Shown here: piece by piece, positions 38,227 through 49,800 of the stretch
How positions within the stretch are numbered: the first letter of the stretch is position 1
Layout: each line of letters opens with the position of its first letter
Source of the DNA: Omphiscola glabra
Taxonomy: Eukaryota; Mollusca; Gastropoda; Lymnaeidae
DNA length: 64,000 bases
Direction of reading: 5' to 3'
Assembly (NCBI GenBank): GCA_964017045.1
Contig: OZ024811.1
Span: 10,441,674-10,505,673, forward strand
The notes under the pieces: model-generated
Told to the model about the DNA's origin: nothing
The model's input: the letters and a program-made list of their open reading frames with translations, nothing else
The model's database searches: none
Program-made: the position numbers and the translations under genes

Positions 38227-38534
38227 AGAAAATCTATGATGTACATAATTTAGTGTTATAAAGTAAAAGCTTAAAAATAAATCATTTATAATGCTTAGTT
38301 CATACGATAAAAAAAATTTCTTAAAATTTGAGTCAAAGTTAAAGTCAAATTTCTTTTTTACTATTAAAACAAAATATTACAATTAAAAAGAAATTTAACG
38401 AAAATTTGATCGTTTGAAATGAGCATAAAGCGTACTTAAGGGGCGAAAATTTTCTAGCGGCCATCGTAAGTTGGATCGGTAACATTTAAATTTATTAGAC
38501 TGTAAATTCAATTTTTTAAAAAATCTGCTGGCCT

Positions 38535-38687
38535 CGGTACAAGGCTCTCAGGTCAAGGACAAATTTATTGTCCACACCATACCCTATTGGTCAGCATTTT
38601 CGACAAACTGAAGAATTAATTTCGTTGAAGAGGTGGCAAAAAATGCATGAGCCACCCCGGGCGGCAATAGCCGTAGCTACGCCACTG
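38535..38687. mobile_element. DNA transposon remnant ending GTAGCTACGCCACTG
   Basis: Same family signature as 37185-37459: CAGCATTTTCGACAAACTGA, GCCACCCCGGGCGGCA and the right terminus. The left terminus was not found. Confidence 0.5.
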
Positions 38688-38775
38688 CAAGATGTACAAA
38701 ATATTTAAATTTACTTGCTTCCTTTTTGAGTAGGGCAGATCAACATGAGGAGGGGGTAAGGAAGCGGATTTTATT

Positions 38776-39033
38776 AGATAGAGAGAAAAAGAAAGAACGA
38801 GAGCAACAGGGAGAGAGAGGGGAGAGAGGGAGGAAAAAGAGAGAGGGGGGAGGGAAGAGAGAGAGGTAGGGAAGGAGGGAGGGAGAGAAAATAGAAAGAG
38901 GGAGAGAGAATAGAGGGAGATAATAGTGATATGGAGGTAGGGGTAAAAGAGAGAGAAGGGGAGAGAGGGGAGAAGAGAGTGAGGGATGGAGAGAGAGAGA
39001 GGGGGGGTGGAAGAGAGAGATACAGAAAGAGAG
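38776..39033. repeat. Long polypurine tract
   Basis: About 250 bases are nearly all A or G on the plus strand (GAGAGAGGGAGG-type). Such tracts can adopt triplex DNA. Open frames here are compositional. Confidence 0.92.
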
Positions 39034-39329
39034 GAATATCAAATAGATACCAGACATTGGCTCACTGGGGCTAAACATTTTGAAGGTGAGTACTGGGGCT
39101 CATTCACAAGTAAAAGGGATATCATACAAAAACAATGTATTTATATATTGTATATAGTCTTTACATTGTACTTAAATTGTACATACTACTGGAACTATGC
39201 ATCAGATACTGCTATACTTGGTGGCACTAACCAAATACGTTTGCTTGCCGTGTTGCTGTACATTTTAAAACTATGACAGCTGGATGAAAAGCAGATTTCA
39301 TGAAGTTGTTAAAGTACAATTAAGTATAG

Positions 39330-39513
39330 CAGTGGTTCTCAACCTTCCCAATGCGGCGAGTCCATCATGCTGTGGCGACCCCCGAACCACAAAATTATTT
39401 TCGTTGCTACTTCATAACTGTTTGTATACGTGTTTTCCGATGGTCTTAGGCGACCCTGGGAAAGGGTAATTCGACCCCAAAAGGGGTCGCGACCCACAGG
39501 TTGAGAACCGCCG
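39330..39513. mobile_element. SPIN/URR1-like non-autonomous hAT element, copy 1
   Basis: Starts CAGTGGTTCTCAACCTTCC and ends CACAGGTTGAGAACCGCCG. The interior phrases (TGGCGACCCC, AAAATTATTTTCGTTGCTAC, GGTCTTAGGCGACC, GGGGTCGCGACCC) are those I know from the vertebrate SPIN and rodent URR1 hAT elements. The 8-bp flanks AAGTATAG and AACGATAC match at only 5 of 8 positions. Confidence 0.82.
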
Positions 39514-39631
39514 AACGATACGAAGGGCAATCGTTTCTAATCACTAGATGAATGTGTGAATCTGTCAATACTTAGTAACTTGCTCTAGACTTCTCGAAAG
39601 CAAAAAAAGTAAGTATAAATATATACTAAAT

Positions 39632-40007
39632 CGGTGGCTCTCAACCTTCCTAATGCCGCGACCCCTTTAATAGAGTCCCTCATGCTGTGGCGACCCCCAA
39701 CCACACAATTATTTTCGTTGCTACTTCATAACTGTTAGTAGGCCATAATATATGCACGGCCGGCTTAGGCCACTGCAACCTATGCAGCCGCAATGGGCCC
39801 TGCACTTTCATAGGCCCCGCCCCGAGTTTATTTTCTAATAAAAAATCGTAATTTTCACTTATTATCCTTATCCTCTACCCAGAATGGGCCCCGCGCTATC
39901 CGTTTCGCATAGGGCCCCGCAATTCTTAGGGTCTTAGGCGACCCCTGAGAAAGGGTCATTCGACCCCCCCCCCAAAGGAGTAGGGACTTACAGGTTGAGA
40001 ACCGCTG
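39632..40007. mobile_element. SPIN/URR1-like hAT element, copy 2, with a nested insertion
   Basis: Starts CGGTGGCTCTCAACCTTCC, ends CAGGTTGAGAACCGCTG, and is flanked by a perfect 8-bp duplication TACTAAAT (39624-39631 and 40008-40015). About 39757-39930 is foreign GC-rich sequence (GGCCGGCTTAGGCC to GGGCCCCGCAATTC) that replaces or interrupts the middle. Confidence 0.88.
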
Positions 40008-40550
40008 TACTAAATGGTCATATTGTCTAATTTTTATGTGGGACACACTTTATTGGGGGGGGGTGAAGGGGGGCACACTTGCCATTGGGCAAGCCGACAC
40101 CCTGGCCAGTCCGCCACTGATGCCAGGACCAGATAAGGCCCAGTGCCAATCGATTGGCCTTGAGATGGTTGCTGCATCGATTCGGTGTTCACATTTCAGG
40201 AAGGAACAGCAGGAGAAGAGTGAGGATTAGGGTGGGGGTTGGGCTGGGTTGGGGGGGTGTCATAAAACATGGTGGGAGGCTTCCACCAACCAAAAGGTCG
40301 CACGTACGACTCCTGCTCAGACACAAAATCTAAATTATAGGTCAACAGGGGCAGGCAATCGCCTCTAACGAGACATTCTTTGCAAAGAGTTGGTTGTATA
40401 CTAGCGGTAAAAGTCATCGTGGGGCGTGGGGGGGGGGCGGGGCAAGGAGAGATGTTTGAATTATGGTGTCGTGAAATCGCAAATAGGTCTTTGATTTCCG
40501 ACGTAGTGTTAAGCCCTCGCCAACCCAGAGATGTTCAAAATTTACCACAG

Positions 40551-40785
40551 TTGGCGTTAGTTTACCCCGACCCCGGAGTTAGTTTACCCCGACACCGGCG
40601 TTATTTTACGCTGACCCCGGCTTTAGTTTACCCCGACCCCGGCGTTATTTTACACCGACCCCGATGTTAGTTTACCCCGACTCCGACGTTAGTATACTCC
40701 GATCCCGATGTTAGTTTACCACGACCCCGGCGTTAGTTTACCCAGACACCGATGCTAGTATAATATACCCCGACACCGGGTCCCC
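40551..40785. repeat. Minisatellite GTTAGTTTACCCCGACCCCG
   Basis: About eleven units of 20-22 bp with frequent substitutions (GGCGTTATTTTAC, GATGTTAGTTTAC). Confidence 0.88.
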
Positions 40786-41443
40786 GACCACTGAAATACA
40801 ATAGGAGCAGAAAGTTTCTTTTGAATTTATTTGAAAATAGAATGGAAACATACACAAAATATATTATTATTATTGTTCGTCACCCGCATGCTAAGATGAG
40901 AAGGGCTTGATTAGTAGAAGTATGTAATAGCTTGCGCTGCATTTTGTTAAAATTGAGGGAGAGTTTCGCGATTCGTCAGCCTCGGTCCTTCGGCCTGTCC
41001 TTTTTTGATCCCATGACGACTGTGAGATCTAGGATTCAATGGATGACCAATGCTAAGATTTGGCCAAGACGAACGAGAGATAGGAAAGGATGCAGCTGAT
41101 GACCAGCAGTGTTTCTTGTGTCTCAATGTGCCCCTTAGGCGTTCCACGTCGCTGGTGTGTCCGGAGTTTTCATTGTGTCGATGTTGAATTCACAGGTTTG
41201 CCTTCTCTTTGATGAGTTGCCATCCAAGACTTACGAATCCCATCCACTCTGGGGTGCTGGTGTTTTTTTTGTTGTTGCTTGTCTAAGCCTTTGCTGTGGA
41301 TCGAACTCCAATCGGAAATGTTGGAATTAACATCGAAGAGAGCATAGAAATAACAAGAAGAAAATCATCAAAATACGGATGAAATGAGTTTGAGCATAAG
41401 AGAAAATTGAGAAAACTAAATAAGTGGAAGAGAGAGTGTGTGT

Positions 41444-41446
<3 letters not shown>

Positions 41447-41477
<31 letters not shown>

Positions 41478-41705
41478 AGTGGCGTAGCGAGCTTAACTCC
41501 CGCCCGGGGCACAATACCATTTTAGCGCCCCCCCCCTATTCGAAAACCATACAATATTATATGTAAAATATACCATTTGGCGCCCCTTTGTGAGTAGCGC
41601 CCGGGGCATGATGCCCCCCTTGCCCCCCCCCTCGCTACGCCACTGAGAGAGAGAGAGAGAGAGAAAAAGAGAGTGTGAGAGAGAGAGAGAGAGAGGAGAG
41701 GAGAG
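41447..41705. repeat. GA microsatellite split by a MITE
   Basis: GAGAGAGA runs lie at 41447-41476 and 41646-41705, immediately either side of the 41477-41645 element. Confidence 0.92.
41477..41645. mobile_element. hAT-like MITE (CAGTGGCGTAGCGAG termini), copy 2
   Basis: Perfect inverted ends CAGTGGCGTAGCGAG and CTCGCTACGCCACTG. The interior is an inverted-orientation match to copy 1 at 34007. Insertion into a GA tract makes the target duplication (AGAGAGAG) impossible to delimit. Confidence 0.85.
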
Positions 41706-43849
41706 TTGTAAAGAAAGTGAGATACATTTTTCTTTCAATTGTTATGACATTGGCCTTGACATTAGACAATATATTGGCAACAGTGCAAGGTTAAATAATG
41801 CAACTACTTGACACAATATATATCAAATAAGAAATATTTCTTACTGGACACCCAAAACCACCCCCATCCCCATATATTTTAAACAGAATAATGAAAAACG
41901 CGAAAAGAGGAGGGAAAATACTGAGGAGATTCAATTTCTAGGTCAAGAACTGGCTTAATCATAAATATAAGCCTAATAACCTATGACCTCCCTCTTTTAA
42001 CAAGGGCTTAGCCAAACAAATTTCTCCGCCAATTTCACGAATAGCATTAATTGTTGGTCCCCGCCCCAATACGAAACCCGTGTGTTAGTGTTAATTTTTT
42101 TTTCTGTCTTCTGCTTGCATCATTTCCCCCGTCATCCGCCTTCCGTCGGTTTTGAATCTCACGATTTTAAGATAACACAATGATATCGATACCGATACCA
42201 TTATATTTGGTTCAACTTTGAATCTTAATATTGCGTCAGGTTAAACATAACTTTAGAAAAACAACAAACAAACTAGCCTAATTCTGCGACAAGGCGAATT
42301 TTTTTTTTATTGGTAATGTGTGCCTTTCTTTAGTTTGTGATGATCACCATTCAGAGGGAAGAGTGATTTCTTTAACGGCTGATCGATACTATCACGTCTA
42401 CGCATGCTGCGCCAGAATTGATGGTTAAAAAGCGGCACAATGAAAACATTCAAATTCGAATCTATTTCAAGATACTCGAATACTACAGATTACTCTTTAC
42501 AGGCACCGTTTTCAATTATAACTCATAATACATTACTAAATAAGAGATGAACACAAGTAAATTAAAAAAATTATAAATCTTTTTAAGTAACAGTTTTTTT
42601 TTTAAAGTTTACTTTTACTACTTTGGTGATGTGTAACCAGGAAAGTGGCAGGCGAAAGCTGAGCTCGGGGCATAGCCCCCCCCCCCAACTCTCTTCCCCC
42701 TCAAAAAGATATATTGATAGCCATATTTCGCATGAAAAAATACGATTTTGGCGCCCTTCCCCATATGACCTCCCCATATGACCATGTGTATAAACAAATA
42801 AATATCTTGTCAATTAACCTCCTGAGACACTTGAGTGCTTAGAAACACAATGTGTTACTTAAAAATCGTGTGTTAAAAATTCTACACTACTTGTAAGTTG
42901 TCTATACGAAAAAAAAAATAGCACAAAAATACATTTTCGGACGCCTGGGGTGAACCTTGACTTCAGGGAAGTGCGGAGGTGGGGACGAATTTGGTACTAG
43001 CGCTGTGCGCCAACATTAAAGGTGGAGGTGTGTGTGCCAAAACGTCTTTAGACAAGACCTTAATAGTGAATTAAATGATAAAACTCAATGTAATTCAGAA
43101 AGACAGGGGGGGGGGGGCAAAATTTTATTTTCACTGGTCCACCCCGTGGCACTTTTGTCTATTTATTGATTTGCATCATTTTTCAGGCTTCACCCCGGGT
43201 CCCACTTTTCCCGGCACAGTTCGGCTTAACTTTTGTCTCTCTTCATTCACGAAAACCAAGAAACAAAATGCACACCAAACAAAAGCCACGTAACATAGGC
43301 TGCATGAAATAATCAGAAAATAACGCCCACCAAAACCCTAGCCCTAACCCGGGACGGCCGCCATCTTCACCCTCCCCTAAGCATACGCATGAGGTGTGTG
43401 CTACTTTTATTTAATCTATTCATAATACATCATATGATAGGACATATCAGATCACATTACACCCAAAATACGGGTTTTTTGAGCCCACGTTTACATTATA
43501 TTAATAGTAATATTATTATTATTAAACTTTACAAGTGTGGATTTCATCAATACAAATTTAATAGAGAGGGAGACAAAGAGATTGACACTGATTGAAGAGC
43601 CAAGATTGAGAGTCAATGCTTGTAAATAATTTTTGAAGTTTCATTAATTTGACCAAAGACTAGCTATGGAGAATCAAATGGTATATTTGAATTTAATATA
43701 CAACTGAAAATTGAATGTATGAATATAATCAGTAAATCACCCAGTAAATGTATTTTCAATATCATTTGCAATACCATTTGTTTATTACACAAAACCACTA
43801 GCATAACGCCATAACGACTTTACTTAACGACATCGATTCCAAATACCGA
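41706..43849. other. Intergenic stretch, no gene supported
   Basis: Short open frames only. 43090-43205 has phrases (CACCCCGTGGCAC, TTTCAGGCTTCACCCCGG) resembling the transposon remnants further left. Confidence 0.4.
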
Positions 43850-44100
43850 TTCTTCAGCCCTGGCAAGGAATGAAAAAACAAAACAAGAATAACGTCTGCT
43901 AAAAATGCAGCCTCGCTCTGGAACCGTTGTAGGTGAGTAGTTCATTATCATAATAGGGTTCCAATATGGCGGTTATTAAAGATGGAGAATGAACCCTTCT
44001 GGAACTATGAAACATTTCACAATTTGTAAAACATTAGAGAACAACAATGTAGTGTGTAGACAAGGATAACGCGAGGGTGAAATACACACGCGATGAAGGT
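43850..44100 (+). promoter_or_regulatory. Candidate promoter and untranslated first exon of the large gene
   Basis: Two good donors occur close together, TTGTAG|GTGAGT at 43932 and GATGAAG|GTGAGT at 44098, in a locally GC-richer patch containing CAATATGGCGG, a YY1-like site. Joining either to the exon containing 46861 is plausible; from the second, an upstream frame would stop before the main ATG. Not provable by sequence alone. Confidence 0.35.
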
Positions 44101-46860
44101 GAGTATGTGTACGTAATTATGTTTTGTTGTTACCGGTCGCCTGTGCGCAAAAAGGGAAATTTTTAGCAAAATTGACTCACCACCATCCCATTATTCATTA
44201 TTGAAATCTAAACATTTCCAGGGTTATTTATATTCTGGCTTTTAGTTTTGATCGGTAATTAGTAAGTTCATTTAAATCTTATGAGAATTAGTCTATTCTG
44301 CATGGAATATAACGGCACAATATTTAGGATTACTGATTAGGCCTACTGTTATTACAACTAAAATCTCAGCATACTCTATGAAGGCGAAGGCGAAGGTAAT
44401 TATTATTATTATTTAGTTGCATTGTTTTTACTTCAGCTACAACATTTTATTATTAACTTTAACATAAGTCATTAATTTCTCTTTGTTGTTGTTAACAAAG
44501 AAATTGTTGTTGGAAATGGACATTTAACATTACATTGACATTAGAGATTAAATATTTAAATTGTAATTTTAAGCATTTAAAATCAGTTTAGTCTTAGACT
44601 TAGACTAAGACTAAGTAATTTTTTTGCTTGTATAGTCATTATTGACCCACTTTTAAAGAATGGTGTGTATGTAGGTAACTGTAAAGATTTTTTTGTTTGC
44701 ATTTTATTATGAAAGACCTTGGCCGCCTTGGCCACGGGCCTAAATAAACCACAAAGCAATAGTGGCAATGGGCCTTGAATACTTTTAACTTTTTCAACTT
44801 TTTGATTTGGTCAAATCACCATAACTAACTTGGATGATCATAATCATACTGTTAGGCCTACATATGGACAATATAGTAGCCTATAGCCGCACTATATAGG
44901 CCTACTGCTTACTGTTATAATAAGTCTAGTGTAAGGCCAAGGCTTACACTTACACCTCCCTGTGTTGACCTGTAATTTAAAATAAGACTAAGAACTAATA
45001 CTTAAGTACTACTGAGACTATTAACTAGGCCCAAGTCTGAGTGTCTTGATAATTACATGATTGAATCAGGAATGTCATTTTTTTTCGGGGGGGGGGGGGG
45101 GACAAAAGCCGCTTGTTGAGTTGTTTATCACTGGAGGCACCACGGTACATAGGAATTTAAATAAAACCTGCAAATTCAGGGGCGGTGGGAGGCAAATTCT
45201 GATCCCCCTTGCCCTACCCAAGTGACGTCCCTGGATACCAATAAGTAATAGTTAAGTTATGATGTTAATAATGGGAAGGTTATATATTGTTATATTTTAG
45301 CCTTAGGGATACATTAATATTAAATAATTGTGATAATTCTGTCATTTGCCTATGCCTATTAATAAATTAACAAGGGCATTTAAGCTAAATTACTCTGTAA
45401 TATCATAACATAAATTATAAAATAAGCCTAATCCTGAGGGGCCATACATCAACTGTTTCAATCGGTTTTTTACCACCACTCCCCAATCATATAAAATGCT
45501 CACAAAGTACAACACCCTTCTCAAACCATTGCTTCCCCCTCGCTGCTAGATACAGGATTGCCCCTACTAATGCTTTGGGCTGTTTTAAATAGGGTATTTA
45601 CATGACATTGAGCCTGTGTTGATCTTGTGTTTGTAATAGGATTTTTAAACTTATCTTAACATGTCTTAACACTAATCATCTATGTCTAATGTGGTTGTTT
45701 AGCAGAGTTGCCAACCGTCTGAAAATGTGCCAAGAATCATAGATGAAGTTAATAAAATTCAAATATCTGCATGACTATGTATCTATGCTTCTAATTCTAT
45801 GTCAATGCAAACTCACTAACATAAAATTTAGGGTCAGATATTTGTAATTATTTTTTTAATAAACTTGTTAGAAATATGAAGTTAATAAAGTTCAAATATC
45901 AGATGACTATGTTTATTTTTAACAAGTTTATTAAAAAAATATTTAGAAATATCTAACCCTAGATTTTATTTTAGTCAGTTGGCAACCCTGTTTTTTTCTT
46001 TTAGACATCAGACATAATCAGTATTTATTATTTTATGTCCGCTATGTCCACTTTTTCTCTGGAAAGTTTGACAAGGGAAACAAAAATTAGGCTTTCAATT
46101 TCTTCAAATGTGATAGAAGTATTCAGTAGGCCCAAGTCTGAGTGTCTTGATAATTTGCTTGTTTTCACAATTTAAAAAAGTTAATCTAAAAATATTTTTC
46201 AACTTTTTTTTTAGCTGAAAACAAAAAAAAATGGAAGGGGAAGCTGCTTATTGAGATAAAATAATTTAAAGACAGATCTGTAAATTTCTTAAATAACCCT
46301 CTGTTTCTTCAGGTCCTTCCCACTTCTTACCAGGGGCTATGTGCCCGGAATGCCAGTGTCTTTATAGCTATTTACACCTTTATATTTTGTGACACTTAAA
46401 AATTTGGATTGTTATCATTAATCTTTTCAGTTTTTTAAAATGCAGCAAACATGTCTTGCTTTTCATCTGTCTTGTTTTCAATGGTCTATATTTAATTTTA
46501 CATGCTCTGTATGGAGCAAGGAACAATTAATCAATGGATCAGGAAATTCTGACTCACATATCACACTTCCTGGTTAGAGTAGTTCAGTCCATCTGTTTAT
46601 TGACATATTAACGGTTGAAGAGGATAAAATCAAGGCTCCTCATCCTACCTCTCTTGACCCTTATATATTTTTTTGTCCAGGAGCCAGAATAATATTTAAA
46701 AACATTTTAGGAGAAGAGGGGGTTTAATTTTATTTGCCTCTGGATCTGAAATATAGAATTTGTTTTATATCACTGGACTAATTGCTTTTTAATTCAGTCA
46801 TTCATTAACATCTTCAGCTCAATGGCTTAGCTATGCTATTGCTGTAATATCAGCGCAAGC
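44101..46860. other. Presumed first intron of the large gene
   Basis: No gene. Contains a small inverted repeat around 45840-45960 (TTTTTTTAATAAACTTGTTA and inverse) and AT-rich filler. A possible acceptor CATCTTCAG at 46817 precedes the first coding exon. Confidence 0.4.
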
Positions 46861-49800
46861 ATGCCTTCGCCTGGTAGAGGATTTTGCTTGGGGTTAAGAA
46901 TGGATGGAAATGAAAATATTGCTGCTGCCACTGTATCAACACTGCCTCTACAGTCTCACAAGAGCACAACAAGGGTGAGTAAAATTTATGATTTTAAATT
47001 GATCGTTTTCCCCTATCTTTTTAAGATGTGCTGCTTTACAAAAAATATGCTTTATCAAAATACATAATTCCTTATGCAACATTGTTACTAAAGCTACCAG
47101 GTGGTGCTGATTTCACTAAAGAAAATCTGTGAATGAAATTCTTAAAAATATCCCAAAGTGCGTTTGATGCGTAATATTTTCTTTTGTTTTATGGAAATAG
47201 TCTATATTTAAATATGGTGTTGCCAATCGGTGGTATAAAAGGCTGTGGGATATTAGATTATTAATATTTTTTTAGTTCAGGAGCATGAAAAAAAGTGTGC
47301 GGTTGTGAAGCTGGAGGGGGTGGGGTAGCACTAATTGGGAATATTATAAAGTTCGTTACTTGAATGCATTCTTTGTCAAGTAGCTTTAGTAGATGGGAAG
47401 TTCATGCAGCTGCCATTGTTTGGCGGGCTATAGCTAGTGAAGCACGAGTTTGAATTTAAAAAGAAAATAAATTAAATAGAATTCTGGTGATAATATTTTA
47501 AGTTTAACATTTTTTTTCTTTCTGCTGTAAGTTTATTGATTTTTCTAAAGTTTATTTACAAAAACAAAATAAATGTAAAAATTAAAATGCAGCCCTTCGC
47601 GATGAGGCTGTATCTCAAGTGAATACTTAAAAAAAATCAATTCATGCCATCAGCTTTTGTTTGTTAAGATAAGAAAAAAAGCTATATACATTAGAAAAAA
47701 ATAATAATTAAGAATTACATTTAAAGAATCTGAAGTTATTGTTTCTTTACAAATTTGATAATGTGCTAGGTTGCCATAATTTGAAACTGAATCTAGCTTT
47801 TGATTTGAGAGCTCATTGCAATTTATAATTTTATATTCAAGCAAGAAAATATAATTATTAATTACATATTCAACAAAAAAAGGTAACTGTACCACCATTT
47901 TCATAAAGGAGTTAAGCTTACAGTCATTTTCTTTTTGGACCAATCAATGTCCATGTGAAAATATATCCTATAAAGTCTGCAGTTTAATAATTGTTTTGAT
48001 TATTCTACAACTTGATTGAGAGAAAAGGAATAAAATAAATATTTGTTCCTATTAACAATCCTTATTTGCTACTCTTTGTCAGGGTCAGCAATAAGTGTGC
48101 TATTAGAATTAGTTAATATTGCATATTTTGTTAACTTCTGTTTGATATTTCAGCTATTACAAATTAAAAAAAAATTGTAAGTGTTAAAAAGTATTTAAAA
48201 AAAATTAAATACTTCAGTAACTTATTAGCTATTGGGTAGCACTGTATGTTTATGTGTAAGATTTTAAATCGTATTATATAAATATTTCAGTATTTTGACT
48301 TGGCTTTTAAAATGGTTTTAAAGCTTTAAAATTCAAATACATCAATTACAGTTTTCTACTTATTTATTATTTTTATGAAAAAAAATATTAAAAAAATAAA
48401 TAATTAACCAAAATATGAATGAAATTATCACAGGCGTGGCAAGGGCACCCAACAATTCCAATCACATCAAGGGACACATCTTACAGCTTGGACAATGACA
48501 AAGGACGGCAGTCTGGAAGACCTGCTCAGACATCAGACGACAGTAGTGCTGTTGACAATGTCACTCCTAAGAGCACTCTGACTCATCCAAGTACGTTAGT
48601 CATGGAGCCTGGGCCTGTCATCAAAATGGGGACTGGAGCCCTTGGCCAGAGGAAAGGTGTTATTCACCGGGGTGAGTAACTGGTAGAAAGGTATCTCTTA
48701 GTGTTGGTGCCTTACTTTCATCTATTTTTACAAGTGTCATTTTAATGCCAGTCAACCGTTATTATAAGTCTTATTTTTGTATGGATATTTAATGTTTCTT
48801 ACGCACCATATTTCAGGGGATGTGACCAGCTGGAAAGAAATTTCTCCAAAATCTGAAAGTTCCTCTCCTTCCTCCTCTCCATTAAAGGATGCAGGAAAAC
48901 TAGGAGGCACCTTGTTAGTGGATGGGAGAAATAAATCAAACTGCAGGAGCCCTGTTAAATCAGGCCCTGGTGATGGAATCCACAATGCCAACTCGAATGT
49001 TTCCAATTCAAAAAATTTCCCAAAAAGACAAAACTCTATATCAAAAAGTCCTAGACCCACTAGAAAAAATACTGCCGGAGCCAAAAATAGCAACTTATCC
49101 ACCAGCCCCAAAAAGTCATCAACAACTTCCTCATCATCATCATCCTTTGAGGCCACCAGCCCAAAACGAGGCAAACCGATCAAACCCAAGGGACACTACG
49201 GCACAGAACTGGACATTGGGCAGTTGGATAAAGTGAAACTTGCTGACAAATATAAGATAAGTGACAATGTAGATATATCAAAAGCCACCACACCTATCAT
49301 TGAGGCGTTGAATGCCAAACTTGACCGTGGTCATGTTATTGGAAAATCACAGGTTAAGCTCACAACATGGAAGGATATTTCTCCGACCGAATCTAAAATA
49401 GAGGGTGCAACTGCACCCTTTGTAGACAAAAGGTCTCGGCCGGAGAGTGGGTACTTTTCCAACGAGGTTCATAGTGAATCTAGAGAAGGCATGGATGGTT
49501 CACTTTCCTCAGAGAGTGACCATGTGGGAACTATTAAGCACCGTCCTAAAATTAAGAAAGATAATCAAAATGTGTTGGAGAGCAAAAATACAGAAAATGA
49601 TTCAAATGCCATAGGAAAAGCTGATGATGCAGAGAAAAATGACCAAAATAATGTTGATGTGGACCAAATGTCTTGTCAAGATGATGTATGTGTGAATGAA
49701 AAAGGTGGAGGTAACACTGAAGACATTCACATTTCTTCCACCAAAACTGTGCAACAGGTAAATTACAATGACCTGGACGACAAATACCCCATGGTTACAA

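Noticed and set aside
38740..39078. 112-residue minus-strand frame
   Set aside because: Pro/Leu/Ser translation of a GA-rich tract.
43330..43350. CCCTAGCCCTAACCC as a telomere remnant
   Set aside because: Only two or three imperfect units in the middle of ordinary sequence.
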